DNA of 64,000 nt, taken from positions 45,239,861 through 45,303,860 of the forward strand of contig OX439132.1 of NCBI GenBank assembly GCA_949318235.1. The letters are read 5' to 3'. Numbering within the stretch: the first letter of the stretch is position 1; the number at the start of each line of letters is the position of its first letter. Origin of the DNA: Ecdyonurus torrentis (lineage: Eukaryota; Arthropoda; Insecta; Ephemeroptera; Heptageniidae). The translations under genes were made by a program, and so were the position numbers. Below are positions 34,779-44,457 of this stretch, one piece after another. Under the pieces are notes generated by a model. The model was not told the origin of the DNA, searched no databases, and saw only the letters and a list, made by a program, of their open reading frames with translations.

Positions 34779-35222
34779 AATAGAAAAACACGTAGATAGG
34801 TTAGGAAAAATTAGGGAATAAGCTTACACACAGGGATGCAAGGTAGAGAAAATATTCTAATTCAGGCCAAAATTAAATTTATAATTGCTCATATGGCTCT
34901 GTTCAAAGTTAAATAAATAAATACATAATAATAATAAATAAATAATAGTCTTTATTGTTCAAACCAAAAATTAGCAGCAGATGAAATACACATTAATAAA
35001 GTATATATTATTGAACAAAAGGCGCAGTCAAGACAATGAGTCCTATCAACTGAACCAGAAATAATGTTCAGACTCCCAAAGGTCACTTTCTACAGAGCAA
35101 TATGAGCCAAATACAAATAAATTTAATTTTGTCCTGGGATAGAATATTTTTCTCTACCTTGCGTCCCTGTTAAGCTCATACTATCTCTCATTCTCCAATT
35201 TTTACTAATATATCTATGTGTT
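34779..35222. mobile_element. fold-back element U split by LINE fragment
   Basis: The left arm (around AACACGTAGATAGG, AATAAGCTTACACACAGGGA, GCAAGGTAGAGAAAATATTC) and right arm (GAATATTTTTCTCTACCTTGC, CAGGGA-complement, ATATCTATGTGTTT) are inverted repeats. Pieces of the same family occur at 19236-19382 and 21370-21540. Confidence 0.65.
34916..35066 (-). mobile_element. short 3'-end fragment of the same LINE
   Basis: Close match to 4918-5065 (shared AATAGTCTTTATTGTTCAAA, the GAACAAAAGGCGCAGTCA stretch and GAGTCCTATCAACTGAACC). Only the 3' UTR remains, so this is a second, severely 5'-truncated insertion. It lies inside a fold-back element (34779-35222). Confidence 0.85.
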
Positions 35223-35344
35223 TTACTATCAATTCTTTTATCAACAATCTCGCATTCAATTTTACCTAATATTTATTAAATGTTGTATGGTTTAATTTAA
35301 GTCAGGCTAGTACTCCAAATTAAGTCATCCTAAATCATGAGGTT

Positions 35345-35455
35345 TTGTTACGTGTCTCTAGTCGTGTGTGTTGATTGTTATGTGCCGTTGCCATGGTTAC
35401 TAAGCAATATTATTATGTGGTGTTGCGTTGTAATGTTGATGTTTTTCTTCTCTGT
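35345..35455 (+). repeat. upstream copy of the exon-a 3' splice-site region
   Basis: Shares long blocks with 36800-36925, directly upstream of alternative exon a: GTCTCTAGT, ATGTGCCGTTGCCATGGTTA (versus ATGTACTGTTGCCATGGTTT), CTAAGCA, ATGTGGTGTTGCGTTGTAAT, GTTGAT. No exon copy follows it; three fold-back elements do. Confidence 0.8.
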
Positions 35456-36052
35456 TAAGTATCATTCACATACCTCGTATATTTGACGTCCATCATAATG
35501 ACAGAAACTGTCAGTTATATATATATCGAGGGCTACGCGGCATTTTGGTACTAGTGCAATCTCCGCGGGTGCATTTTTGGCACATGTGCATTCTCCGCGC
35601 TCACCTTTTTTGAAACATCTTTATACGCTTAGCCTGTACAGATGTGGCATTAGTAGGCGTGGCGTAGATTGCACATGTGCCAAAAAGGCACCCGCGGAGA
35701 TTGCACAAGTACCGAAATGCCGCGTAGCCCTCGATATGCAATCTTTTCAAGCATATTGTGTGGAAAACTGAGGAATATGGACCAAGCCGTGCTAATATAA
35801 ACTTATAGAAACTTTCACATGTGCCATTGTTGGCTGATACTGATGGATGAAGCTAAAGTAAACAAATGACAGGCTATCTGTCACCACTGTCATTTTGACA
35901 GATATAACGTTATGAGTTGTCAGCTTTGATTGTTAGTAACTGTCAGAGTTTGTCAATTGTGTGAAAGTATCAATTTGTTTATATTATTGTCACTTTGTTT
36001 ATTTGACGAGGGATGTCAAATTTACTTTTCATGTGAATGATACTTTAAGTTA
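35456..36052. mobile_element. fold-back element R containing element Q
   Basis: Ends TTAAGTATCATTCACAT and ATGTGAATGATACTTTAA, flanked by TTAA-like bases. Further complementary arms (ATTTGACGTCC / GGATGTCAAAT, TGACAG units). Confidence 0.75.
35524..35740. mobile_element. GC-rich fold-back element Q
   Basis: Arms ATATCGAGGGCTACGCGGCA, CTAGTGCAATCTCCGCGGGT and complement; nested in R. Confidence 0.82.
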
Positions 36053-36054
36053 AA

Positions 36055-36182
36055 AAGTCCCTACCAAGTACTCTCACTCCATTCACCTTTTTTTTTTTTT
36101 TTTTTTTTATTTATTTATTTTTTATTTTTTTTACTATTTGAGTGAGATTTTTTAATGGTACTTGATATTTTGTATGGACTTT
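36055..36182. mobile_element. short fold-back element
   Basis: AAGTCCCTACCAAGTAC, CTCACTC and complements GAGTGAG, GGTACTTGATATTTTGTATG; T run in the loop. Confidence 0.55.
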
Positions 36183-36423
36183 ACTTAAAGGGATATTGGT
36201 CTCAAAAAATAAAATCCAAAAAATATAAAATTGATGATATAGGACCATCATTAATACACATATTCAACCCTTCTATACCATCATAAACTGGAGAAAGAAA
36301 ACTATAAATCGGGCCACTTTAGGAAATCATGACATCACGAATTCTGGATTCACAATAAAAATTGAAGAGTGAAATACGTACTTAAAAAGTTATCTTCCCA
36401 GTTTGTGAGAGTACTGGGGGTAA

Positions 36424-36685
36424 ACGAGATACTCGGTACGAAGAAAGGGGGCGTGGCTCACAAGTTATCTATTGACTAGTAAAGGAACAACGGCTTTGAG
36501 GCCGACTATAAGCGATTTTGGTCACATCCATTGCCGTTTCTCCTTACTACGCATGCGCAGTAAGTCCAAACTGAAGCGGATACGAGCGAAATTGCTTATA
36601 GTCGGCTACAAAACAGTTGTTCCTTCATTAGTCAATAAGTAAACAAGTGAGCCACGCCCCCTTTCTCAGTACTGAGTATCTCGTT
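36424..36685. mobile_element. fold-back family I, nested in F
   Basis: AACGAGATACTCGGTAC, AAAGGGGGCGTGGCTCAC and complement. A diverged second copy lies at 38021-38128. Confidence 0.82.
36472..36637. mobile_element. hairpin family H copy 3, nested in I
   Basis: ATTGACTAGTAAAGGAACAA and complement, with CTTACTACGCATGCGCAGTA at the centre. Confidence 0.83.
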
Positions 36686-36799
36686 AAACCTTACAAAATC
36701 AACACCCTGAAGGTTTTATGGACATAATATGTGTATTATGTAAAAGTCTCATCTTGTGATTTATCATTGATTGATTGATTTTTTCTTGAGGCCAATGTG

Positions 36800-36951
36800 T
36801 CTTTCTCTAGTGATATTGTGTGTGTGTTATTTGTTATGTACTGTTGCCATGGTTTCTAAGCAGTATTTTGGTATTATGTTGTGTTGTAATGTTGATATGT
36901 GTTTTTGTTTTTTGTGTTTCTTCGTGGTGTTGTGATGTTTTGATTTTCCAG
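36800..36951 (+). promoter_or_regulatory. conserved-looking 3' splice-site region of exon a
   Basis: TG/T-rich stretch ending in TTGATTTTCCAG. Its first 125 bp are duplicated at 35345-35455, which makes it a candidate splicing control region for the exon choice. Confidence 0.45.
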
Positions 36952-37067
36952 CTACAACAGAAACAGATTGCTCCTCCTTATCGACCCAGGCTCGAATCTG
37001 AGCTCGACCTGGACAATTTTGACCCTCAGTTTACTTTGGAGCCTGTTCACTTGACTCCTGATGATGA
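36952..37067 (+). CDS. aPKC: aPKC alternative tail exon a (NFD type)
   Basis: 116-nt exon (acceptor TTTTCCAG, donor GTAAGT), phase 0 in and phase 2 out. It reads LQQKQIAPPYRPRLESELDL, then DNFDPQFTLEPVHLTPDD. It contains the AGC-kinase NFD motif and the turn-motif threonine in LTPDD, like vertebrate PKC iota. The next exon-like block, 152 nt downstream, is a diverged copy of the same length and phase. 116 is not a multiple of three, so including both exons shifts the frame and stops within the last exon: the two must be mutually exclusive. Confidence 0.93.
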
Positions 37068-37219
37068 GTAAGTTTGGTTATCTCACACACAAGGAGTGAG
37101 GGGAAGTGGGTGGGGGTAATACATAGCTGGGTAGCACAGGCAGGCAGGTAGGCAGGCAGGCAGGTAGTTAAGTTTAGTTATCTCAAGGATACGTTGCATT
37201 TGTGTCACTTGATTCACAG
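37068..37219 (+). promoter_or_regulatory. 152-nt intron between the mutually exclusive exons
   Basis: Contains a (CAGG)n-like tract (37137-37166). AAGTTTGGTTATCTCA occurs just after the exon-a donor and AAGTTTAGTTATCTCA again at 37169; GGTTATCTTACAG recurs at the terminal exon acceptor. These short repeats could be remnants of the exon duplication or splice-regulatory elements. Confidence 0.4.
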
Positions 37220-37335
37220 CTTGAGCAGAGACAGGTACCGCCGCCTTACAAACCACGACTTGACTCAGACAGAGACCTCGCAAACTTCCCACCTGAGTTC
37301 ACCGACGAACCTGTACATCTTACCCCGGACGATAC
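37220..37335 (+). CDS. aPKC: aPKC alternative tail exon b (NFP type)
   Basis: 116-nt exon (acceptor GATTCACAG, donor GTAAGT), with the same phases as exon a. It reads LEQRQVPPPYKPRLDSDRDL, then ANFPPEFTDEPVHLTPDDT. It is plainly homologous to exon a, but the NFD triad is NFP and the first half is more basic. The turn-motif LTPDD is kept. From memory, the main Drosophila aPKC tail resembles this version and vertebrate tails resemble exon a. It joins the last exon through AC plus A (Thr). A pseudo-exon is unlikely because the frame is open and both splice sites are good. Confidence 0.92.
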
Positions 37336-37658
37336 GTAAGTCATCTCTATCACATCAGACGTTGCAGTGATGTCTTCTCTCTCTCTATCTATCTATCTCT
37401 TAATTACGTAATCTCTCTGTTTCTTATTATTGTTATTATAAATATTTATTAGGCTGTGGGTAAGATTTATAGTAGATTTAGTTTCTCTGTTATTTCACAA
37501 GAAATATCTCATTCTCTCTATGTTTCAGCCTATATGGTTTTTCATTATCATTGCATATTTTCACATTGTAAATAATTATTTTAAGTTGCATTGTATTCAA
37601 AACAAATTGGTAAATGATGTGATAGGAGCCTCATACTTATACATGTTATGTCTCTTAA
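37336..37658. other. intron after exon b
   Basis: A short (CTAT)n tract and AT-rich DNA. The last 35 bp (GAGCCTCATACTTATACATG) match the family F/X edge that family A entered. Confidence 0.5.
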
Positions 37659-37944
37659 AGGCATAGAACACTTTGAACAAAAAACTTGTCTAACATACCT
37701 AAATATCAATGTTGATTTGGCTAAAGTCATTGATTTTGAATTTATTTTCCATTCACCAAATTGAAGCTGCGGGTTTGTGACGTCACAGCTCACTTAGGCC
37801 ACGCGAGTGGAAACAGTCGAGCTGTGATATTGAGCTGTGAATGGAAAATAAATTAGAAATCAATGACTCCAGCCAAATCAACGTTGATATGTAGAAATAT
37901 TAGGATATTAGCCATATGTTTTTTGTTCAAGGTGTTCTATGCCT
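37659..37944. mobile_element. MITE family A copy 6, TTAA-flanked
   Basis: TTAA at 37655-37658 and 37945-37948. The right arm has a short deletion near the centre. Confidence 0.86.
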
Positions 37945-38020
37945 TTAACATTTCTGTAATCTCACAAACTAAGGGGGGGAGGTGGGGGGAAATATAAAAA
38001 AGAAATTTTCTGGTAAAAGA

Positions 38021-38128
38021 GTCTGTTCCGTAAGTCGTCTCGAAAAACTCGGTACTGAGAAAGGGGGTGTAACTCACTTGTTTATTATAAAGCCATGCCC
38101 CCTTTCTCAATACCTTACGGAACAGACC
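38021..38128. mobile_element. fold-back family I copy 2
   Basis: GTCTGTTCCGTAAG, ACTGAGAAAGGGGG and complement, ending CTTACGGAACAGACC. Confidence 0.75.
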
Positions 38129-38179
38129 CCCAGAATACAAAAGAAATAAAGGAGAAGAAAAATGGGGTTGATTTTATTG

Positions 38180-38425
38180 CATATTCTAAAAGAAGGCATT
38201 GTTGTAAATCGATTAATGTGTGATTTTCTGATTTATGAGTTCATTAACTATTTTTAATTATTTTTAATATAACGTCATGATCGCTAACTCTTGCAAACAT
38301 GCTCATGCTAAAGTTACCAACCATGTGGCATATCACGAATTTCAAATATAATTAAAGATCCTTAATGAACTTAAAATTTACAATAAACTCAGGATAACTC
38401 CCTCTTACAGAATATGCCATTTTAA
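38180..38425. mobile_element. palindromic repeat family X copy 2
   Basis: ATTCTAAAAGAAGGCATTGT, GAGTTCATTAA and complement; AACGTCATGA near the centre. Confidence 0.65.
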
Positions 38426-38610
38426 AAAGTGTTCTTCCTCACTGTAATGAAGGTTGCTACCTTACAATTTTCTCTCGTGAGGCTAAATTTTTTTTCTTTA
38501 GTGAGGCTAAAGCAGAGTTAAGATTATGTAGGCATGTATGGCCACATCTCATGATTTACCAGCAGAATAGACTTTTTGTTGTGAGTACAGTTGCTCTTCA
38601 ACTAAGTAAA

Positions 38611-39174
38611 GTCGTAGTCATCCATGGATTTTTATATAGTGATCACTGTGTTATTAAACCTACAAGATCTTAAAATCTTAATTATTAGCACGCTGAGAGC
38701 AAAAGCCATTACAGCAACCCTGAACCTTGGTCACAACTATAAACTTGTTCTCACACTTTTGGCGCAGTTGTGAGTTACTCTTGTTTGTGCTCTGTCTACT
38801 TGACGTAATATTTTATGTATATAAAGTTTTTATGACTATATAATATGTCATATTATTGCATAAAATATGCCATATATCGGTGCTTCTGCTGTATTTTCAA
38901 TTTCCACCAGTGCGGAGAATGGAGCATCTGCATTGTTATTGTCATATAAATGACATAATATATGGCATTTATATGTAGTAAAATAAATTATGCAAAGATA
39001 AGAGTAACTTTAGCTCATGTGAAACTAGCATGAGAGCATATTTGTGATGCAAGTTCAGGGTCACTGTAACAGCTTTTGCTCTCAGCACATTAATAATTAA
39101 AATTTTGAGATTGTGTTTTTGGGAGGTTTAATAACACAATGATATCACTATTAAAAAAAGCCATCGTTGACTAC
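38611..39174. mobile_element. 564-bp fold-back element Y
   Basis: Outer arms TCCATGGATTTTTATATAGTGATCA.../...TGATATCACTATTAAAAAAAGCC, then GTTATTAAACCT and GCTGAGAGCAAAAGC with their complements, and a second small palindrome in the loop (ATATGGCATTTATATG). Confidence 0.75.
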
Positions 39175-39265
39175 TCCTTTAACATTTTTTTCTTTGTAGA
39201 TTTACATTTTGGTTTCAATTTTGCACCTCAGTTACGTTATTTGTTTTTATTATTGATTGATTGAT

Positions 39266-39296
<31 letters not shown>

Positions 39297-39453
39297 GTAC
39301 ATCTGCACACATTTGCAGACATTTGGATCCAATGTTCCCAGATGATTGACATAAAGTACGATATCTATGTAGCCAGCTAAAGTTGTATGTACCAGATTAG
39401 GTCCTCACCATAGACCAACATAAAGTTAATCCTTACTCTTGGTTATCTTACAG

Positions 39454-39541
39454 ACGCGTCATTGAGAAGATAGACCAGTCTGAGTTTGAAGGTTTCGAGT
39501 ACGTTAACCCTCTGCTCATGTCTCTGGAAGATTGCGTGTGA
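39454..39541 (+). CDS. aPKC: aPKC terminal exon: hydrophobic motif and PDZ-ligand end
   Basis: The last coding exon (acceptor ATCTTACAG) reads [20 protein letters not shown] and ends LLMSLEDCV before TGA at 39539-39541. FEGFEYVNP is the hydrophobic motif with Glu replacing the phospho-residue, diagnostic of aPKC. The final EDCV resembles the PDZ-binding end of aPKCs. It works with either alternative exon a or b. With the exons listed, the in-window protein is about 497 residues, as expected for an aPKC lacking its PB1 region. Confidence 0.96.
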
Positions 39542-39715
39542 CGAGGGGCGAGGGGGCCGCCGCCGCCGCCCCCAGTCCGAACCACCGCCCTACGTCCCCG
39601 GCGAGCCACCTCCCTGGTGCGACCCATGCCAAGAACTCCCTCAAGACCCACCCCGGAGGTACCACCTCCACCCAACCTTAAGCTTTCCATGCAACCCATC
39701 ACCCTAACCCTCTAA
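39542..39715 (+). other. GC-rich 3' segment, open in frame after the aPKC stop
   Basis: After TGA-C the aPKC frame stays open for 57 codons to TAA at 39713-39715. The segment is strongly GC-rich (about 70 percent by eye) and codes a proline/arginine-rich, low-complexity peptide (RGPPPPPPVRTTALRPRRAT). Composition drops abruptly to AT-rich UTR right after the TAA. It is either a readthrough extension that would hide the EDCV terminus, or an unusually GC-rich 3' UTR start. A second frame (39486-39707) is also open, which weakens the coding argument. Confidence 0.4.
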
Positions 39716-40833
39716 GCTATATAAATATATAAGTTAATTAATTATATATCTGCTTAAATTGATATTATATCTACAGTTAATCATCCATTCAGGTAGCAGA
39801 ATGCTTTTTGTAGCAGAATATAACAATTATATAAATAGAAGACAAGAAGAAGAAGATGAAGATGAGGAGGGAGGGTGAACTTATAATTCTAAATATATTA
39901 ATTAATATTAATTAGTAATTAACCATTCAGTATCTGTTGAAAAATTGAGCACCATTTTTATATGTTAAGGAAATCAGTGACATTGATGATAAAGTGACAT
40001 TCCTGAGTTCACAACAAATATTTGCACATATGGGCAATAATTGTTGCAAAAAGAAATACATTTGAAAACATTCCTGTTCAAAACGTCTTTTAAATTTGAA
40101 AAAAACAACAACTTAATTTAAAAAAAATATATAAAAATTATTTAAATAATAAATGGTGCTCAAAATATTATAGTAATAATAATATTAATAATGATAAAAT
40201 GCTTTTAAATATTTTCATAATGGTCTGAAGATTCAACAGTTTTAAATTAAGATATTGTAAGATGTATTCCTTGGACGGCTTTATTACAAGACAAAAACAA
40301 ACTAAAAATTGATATGAAAATGTTGTACTAGTAATATTATATATATTACGTGGTAGGCTATATTATATTGCGCTCTTATTCAATTATTAACATTAAATTT
40401 GTGGCTTAAAAAAAAATAATAAATCAGCAAAAATATTGTCAAACGATGCTCTAGGTTTTGATATTGAAGCACAAAAACCCTGGTCAGTGCCTCCCAGTGG
40501 TCAGTACACAGTGATTCATGTGCATTTAAATGTCATTCCATTAAGTTTTAGAGTTAATTTGCCCTTGTACTGTCAAATTTTGATTTTTTTTTTCTTACAA
40601 TGTGATTGACGTAATCAAGCTAGTAGTGACAAGGTTTTTCTTAATTGAGGCACATCACTAGGGTTTATTCTTCACTATCAAACCTGGACATTAGAACCTG
40701 GTATGCATTATTTTTCCTAGCTGTTATTGTTTTCTGAAAGAATTCATTATTTTATTATTAAAAAAAGAAAAAAGAAAATATATTTGAACTAGATCTGATA
40801 ATGTTAACCAATGAATGTTGTTTCGGACATATC
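39716..40833. other. AT-rich 3' UTR / intergenic start
   Basis: Downstream of aPKC the sequence becomes strongly AT-rich. The transcript end is not fixed: AATAAA occurs near 41052, 45020 and 47818, the last followed by a GT-rich stretch. No other gene seen. Confidence 0.5.
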
Positions 40834-41028
40834 GTCACCTCAAAATAAGAATGTCGTATCTGCAAAAAAAAAAAAAAATAATAATAATAATAAAAAAAAA
40901 TATATAAATAAATAAAATAAAATAAAAAATAAAATGATGCAATTCTGAGCCTTATTTTTTATCAACATAAGGCTCAGAATTGCATTAAATTTTTTTGCAG
41001 ATACGACATTCTTATTCTGAGGTGACCA
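40834..41028. mobile_element. fold-back element P
   Basis: CACCTCAAAATAAGAATGTC, GTATCTGCAAAAAAA and complement; inner palindrome GCAATTCTGAGCCTTA and complement. Confidence 0.82.
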
Positions 41029-41092
41029 AATTCTGTTCTGTAGTAACTTTCAATAAAACTAAAGATATTAATGAAAATAAACCATCATGGTT

Positions 41093-41410
41093 AATTATGA
41101 TTAATTTGAAAGAAAAGGAGAAATAGTGAAGAGAGTTTGGTGAAAATCTTGCTAGCACAGATATAAAAACTAACACTTTGGAAATATTTTGTCAATAAAC
41201 TCCAAGAGAGATGGAGTGTGTTATGTCTTTATCAGTTCTTACAGGCTCAGTTTCTCTCTAAGTCTGTAATGACTGATGAAGGCTCATACATATTCTCTTG
41301 TAGTCTCGTGCCAAAAGCTCTCAGTTGCGTTGTTTATTATTTGTGCGCTAGCAAGACCAAACTACAGGACATTAATCTCTTCACTAGAGTATGCTGCACT
41401 ACGTTATTTA
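41093..41410. repeat. family E-related repeat, array progenitor
   Basis: TTTGAAAGAAAAGGAGAAA at the left, then a segment matching the left flank of the pentanucleotide array but carrying the short, unexpanded CTTCACTAGAGTATGCTGCA. Confidence 0.6.
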
Positions 41411-41472
41411 CTTTTAATTTTTTATACAGAAGCTACAAGGGCTTATTTTACTTAATTTATTCCATATTTCTA

Positions 41473-41503
<31 letters not shown>

Positions 41504-42212
41504 CAGAAAAAATAATTGGGGAAAAAAAATGAATACCCTGACATTGCTGAATTTTCTATTTTAATTTCCCCCTAAATTATATAAAATATATAACTTAAGA
41601 ATCTGTGAACGCTTTTTAGTAAAAAAAAAAAATAAAATAAAAACATTTTTTACTGTTTTAACAAAATCTACAGTGGAAATCTTATAGATTCCTTCCGTAG
41701 AATATTAGGTAAAAACTAAAATGTTAATATTTGTCCATATTGAAATATTGCTCAGTTTGAAAGGAGCTTTAGAAAATTAAAAAAATAAAATAAAAACAAA
41801 AAAACTGTATTTTAATGCAGCTCCTTGGCATGTATAATGTGAATTAAAATTAAAAATAATGTAAACTAATTTGAATAATAAAATCTTCTCAAATATATGT
41901 AAAAAATATATAATAATAATAATGTTGTTAAAAAATGATATAATGAAAGCTCTGAAAAGTTCTGGTAATCAAAAAAAGAAAGAATTCAAAATAATTTTAG
42001 TATCTATTTCAATATTTAGAGAATGTTAAAGTACCTCTGTACTCTCAATATAGATTTCTCTTCTGGGATATTTGTAGAGATAGCAGCCTCATATATGTAA
42101 GTGTTATGTCTTATGTAGCTTCTTAAACTGGGGAGTACACTGGACATCCCCTGCTTTACGATGTCTATTGTAGTCTGGATGAAGGTGACCATAAGTTGCC
42201 TATTTTACTTCA
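41411..42212. other. AT-rich intergenic DNA
   Basis: Long T run (41470-41502) and A runs. No coding signal. Confidence 0.5.
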
Positions 42213-42250
42213 ATGATGTTCATAAACCCTGTTTTTCGTGCTCCTAACCA

Positions 42251-42287
<37 letters not shown>

Positions 42288-42354
42288 TCACCTTTATGCT
42301 TTTTAAATGGCATTGCGCATTTTTTTGGTGCAAGGGAACAGGGGTTACAAACAT
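42213..42354. mobile_element. hairpin family G copy 5 with poly-A expansion
   Basis: GATGTTCATAAACCCTGTTT and degraded complement. An A38 run fills the left arm. Confidence 0.75.
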
Positions 42355-42384
42355 TATTAATGAGTAAAGACTTTTTTTAAGGTG

Positions 42385-42639
42385 TTTTTATTGCAAAGTC
42401 TAAAAGAGGACATCATCCTAAATCAATTGACGTGTGGTTTGTAGTTTTTGAGTTCGTTCAGAATTTTAAATTAATTTTTGAAAATTGTGATATGATGTTA
42501 CTGTTATTGGTTACTATACCTCAAAAGTTACTGACCGTCACGTCATTTGACAATTTAAGAAGAAAAAAAAAAATAATGTACTAAAAAATTACAAAATCGC
42601 ACTTCAATTGGTTTAGAACAAGCCCTCTTTTAGAATTTT

Positions 42640-42650
<11 letters not shown>
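42385..42650. mobile_element. palindromic repeat family X copy 3
   Basis: TCTAAAAGAGGACATCATCC, ATCAATTGACGTGTG and complement. Confidence 0.65.
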
Positions 42651-42675
<25 letters not shown>

Positions 42676-43670
42676 ATTTTTATTGGATTTTCCTCATTTT
42701 TAACCCAATTTCATGAAGCTACATAAAATTAACACTTAAATGTAAGATGCTCCTTATCTCACAATATATCTATTTGTTTGGAGTACAGAAGAACTTTAAA
42801 AAAAAAAATTGTTAAATTAAAAATGAATAAAGCACGTTTATAATTATGTACGGAAAAATTTGCATTGTTGAAAAAAAAAAATCTGCAAATTTCCGTGCAA
42901 AAAAAAAATGTTTTGTAGAAAAAAACTAATATTAAAAAAAAAAAAGTTCCCTGTGCACTTCTTTCTAAACTGATCGACTGTTGTTATTATGTAAAATATA
43001 AAATAAAACTTAAATCAAATTGCTAGCAGTGCTAGCATATATAAATACTATAAGCAAACATATATATATATTATAATATATTATGAAAAAAAAAATCTAT
43101 ATTGTCCCCATTTATTAAAAACAAAAATAATATGTAGTCTATATTAAAAAATAAAATAAAATATTGTTGCAAAAAAAAAAAATAACTAAATAAACATTTA
43201 AAGTTGCAATTCATTATTAAAATATTTAACCATTAAATTGTCATGTTACGTAATACCTTTTTTTTATTGTTTGTCACAAAAATATATCATATAATAAAAA
43301 TGATTAAAGTAGCAATACATGACTTTCCCAATTATAATTTTCATTGTTGTAACAGTGATTTAAATAATTATATTTCTCATGATAACAATGAAAATATTAT
43401 TTTTGAAAGTTGGTTATTAATTTGTAGAAGTTTTTACTTGAAAAATAAAAATATGTACATAAAAAAATAAAAAATACCTTGAACTGCATTTCTTATCATT
43501 ATATTAATTAAAATAAGTCAATTTTTTTAATTATTATTTGTGCTAGTAATATATCTTCAGTATTATATGAGAAAATAATACGTATTTTATAGTGAAGCGT
43601 AATTACGCCTCTTAATACGATCCATCTTTAAGTCTTACTACAAAGCAACCCCTTTTATAATTTTAATTAA
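42651..43670. other. AT-rich intergenic DNA
   Basis: Homopolymer A/T runs. The 75-codon frame at 43243 shows no family resemblance and no coding bias. Confidence 0.5.
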
Positions 43671-43974
43671 AGGCAAAGAACACCATGAATAAAAACCATG
43701 TATCCTAAAATTCCAAAAAATCAACATTGATTTGGCCAAATTCATTGATTTCTAACTTATTTTCCATTCACGAAATGTCAGATTTAGTTTTGTGACGTCA
43801 CAGCTCGCCTGTTTCCGCACACGTGGACCAGCGAGCTGTGATGTCATAAACCCTCATCTGCCGTTTCGTGATAGAAATAAAAATCAGAAATCAATGACTC
43901 CGGCCACAAAAACATTGATATTTAGACATGTTAAGATATTAGACCAGTTTTTGTGTTCAAGGTGTTCTACGCCT
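43671..43974. mobile_element. MITE family A copy 7
   Basis: TTAA at the left. The right reads CTATAA. Diverged relative to copies 2 and 3. One perfect TGACGTCA. Confidence 0.83.
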
Positions 43975-44270
43975 ATAATAAAACGCCTTTGTACCCAATA
44001 TAAAATGTATCTTGACTTAGATATCAGCCTCATACAAACACATGTTACGTCTCTTCTATAGCGTCACAAACTGAGAGAAAACTTGTAAAGTAAACAACCT
44101 GAATTACAATTTCTATTGTATTCTAGTAGTTGCCTACTTCATGATTTTTAACTCTAGTTTTTGAGGTAGAAGTCACAGGAAATAACATGAAATATGTTCA
44201 TATGATGGTTTTATCTAATTATTTATTAGTTTTGAGATATATTAAGAAATTTAAACCATCACAGTTAGGT

Positions 44271-44457
44271 ATGATAAATTTGAAAGAAAAGGATAGGGGA
44301 AACCAGCAAGGGCCTTACCATAGTGAAGAGAGTCCCATAGTGCAGGGAAAATCTTGCTAGCAAAGATTTTCTAACAAGATTTTCACCAAACTATGGAGCT
44401 CTCTTCACTATGGTAAGACCAGCACTGGTTTCTCCTTTTCTTTCAAATTTATCATAT
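44271..44457. mobile_element. fold-back family E copy 4
   Basis: ATGATAAATTTGAAAGAAAA and exact complement; GAGCTCTCTTCACTATGGTA in the right arm. Confidence 0.82.

Larger units (their letters stand above)
36183..36790. mobile_element. family F copy 2, host of a double insertion
   Basis: Outer arms GGTCTCAAAAAATAAAATCC and TTGAGGCCAATG with matching inner blocks (ACACATATTCAACCCTTC / GGACATAATATGTGTATTAT). Element I, itself carrying element H, is inserted near the centre. Confidence 0.75.

Noticed and set aside
39448..39702. 84-codon minus-strand frame over the aPKC end
   Set aside because: Shadow of the GC-rich + strand segment; no family resemblance.
43243..43470. 75-codon frame in AT-rich DNA
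   Set aside because: Amino-acid composition reflects AT richness (Asn, Lys, Ile, Phe). No splice sites or homology.
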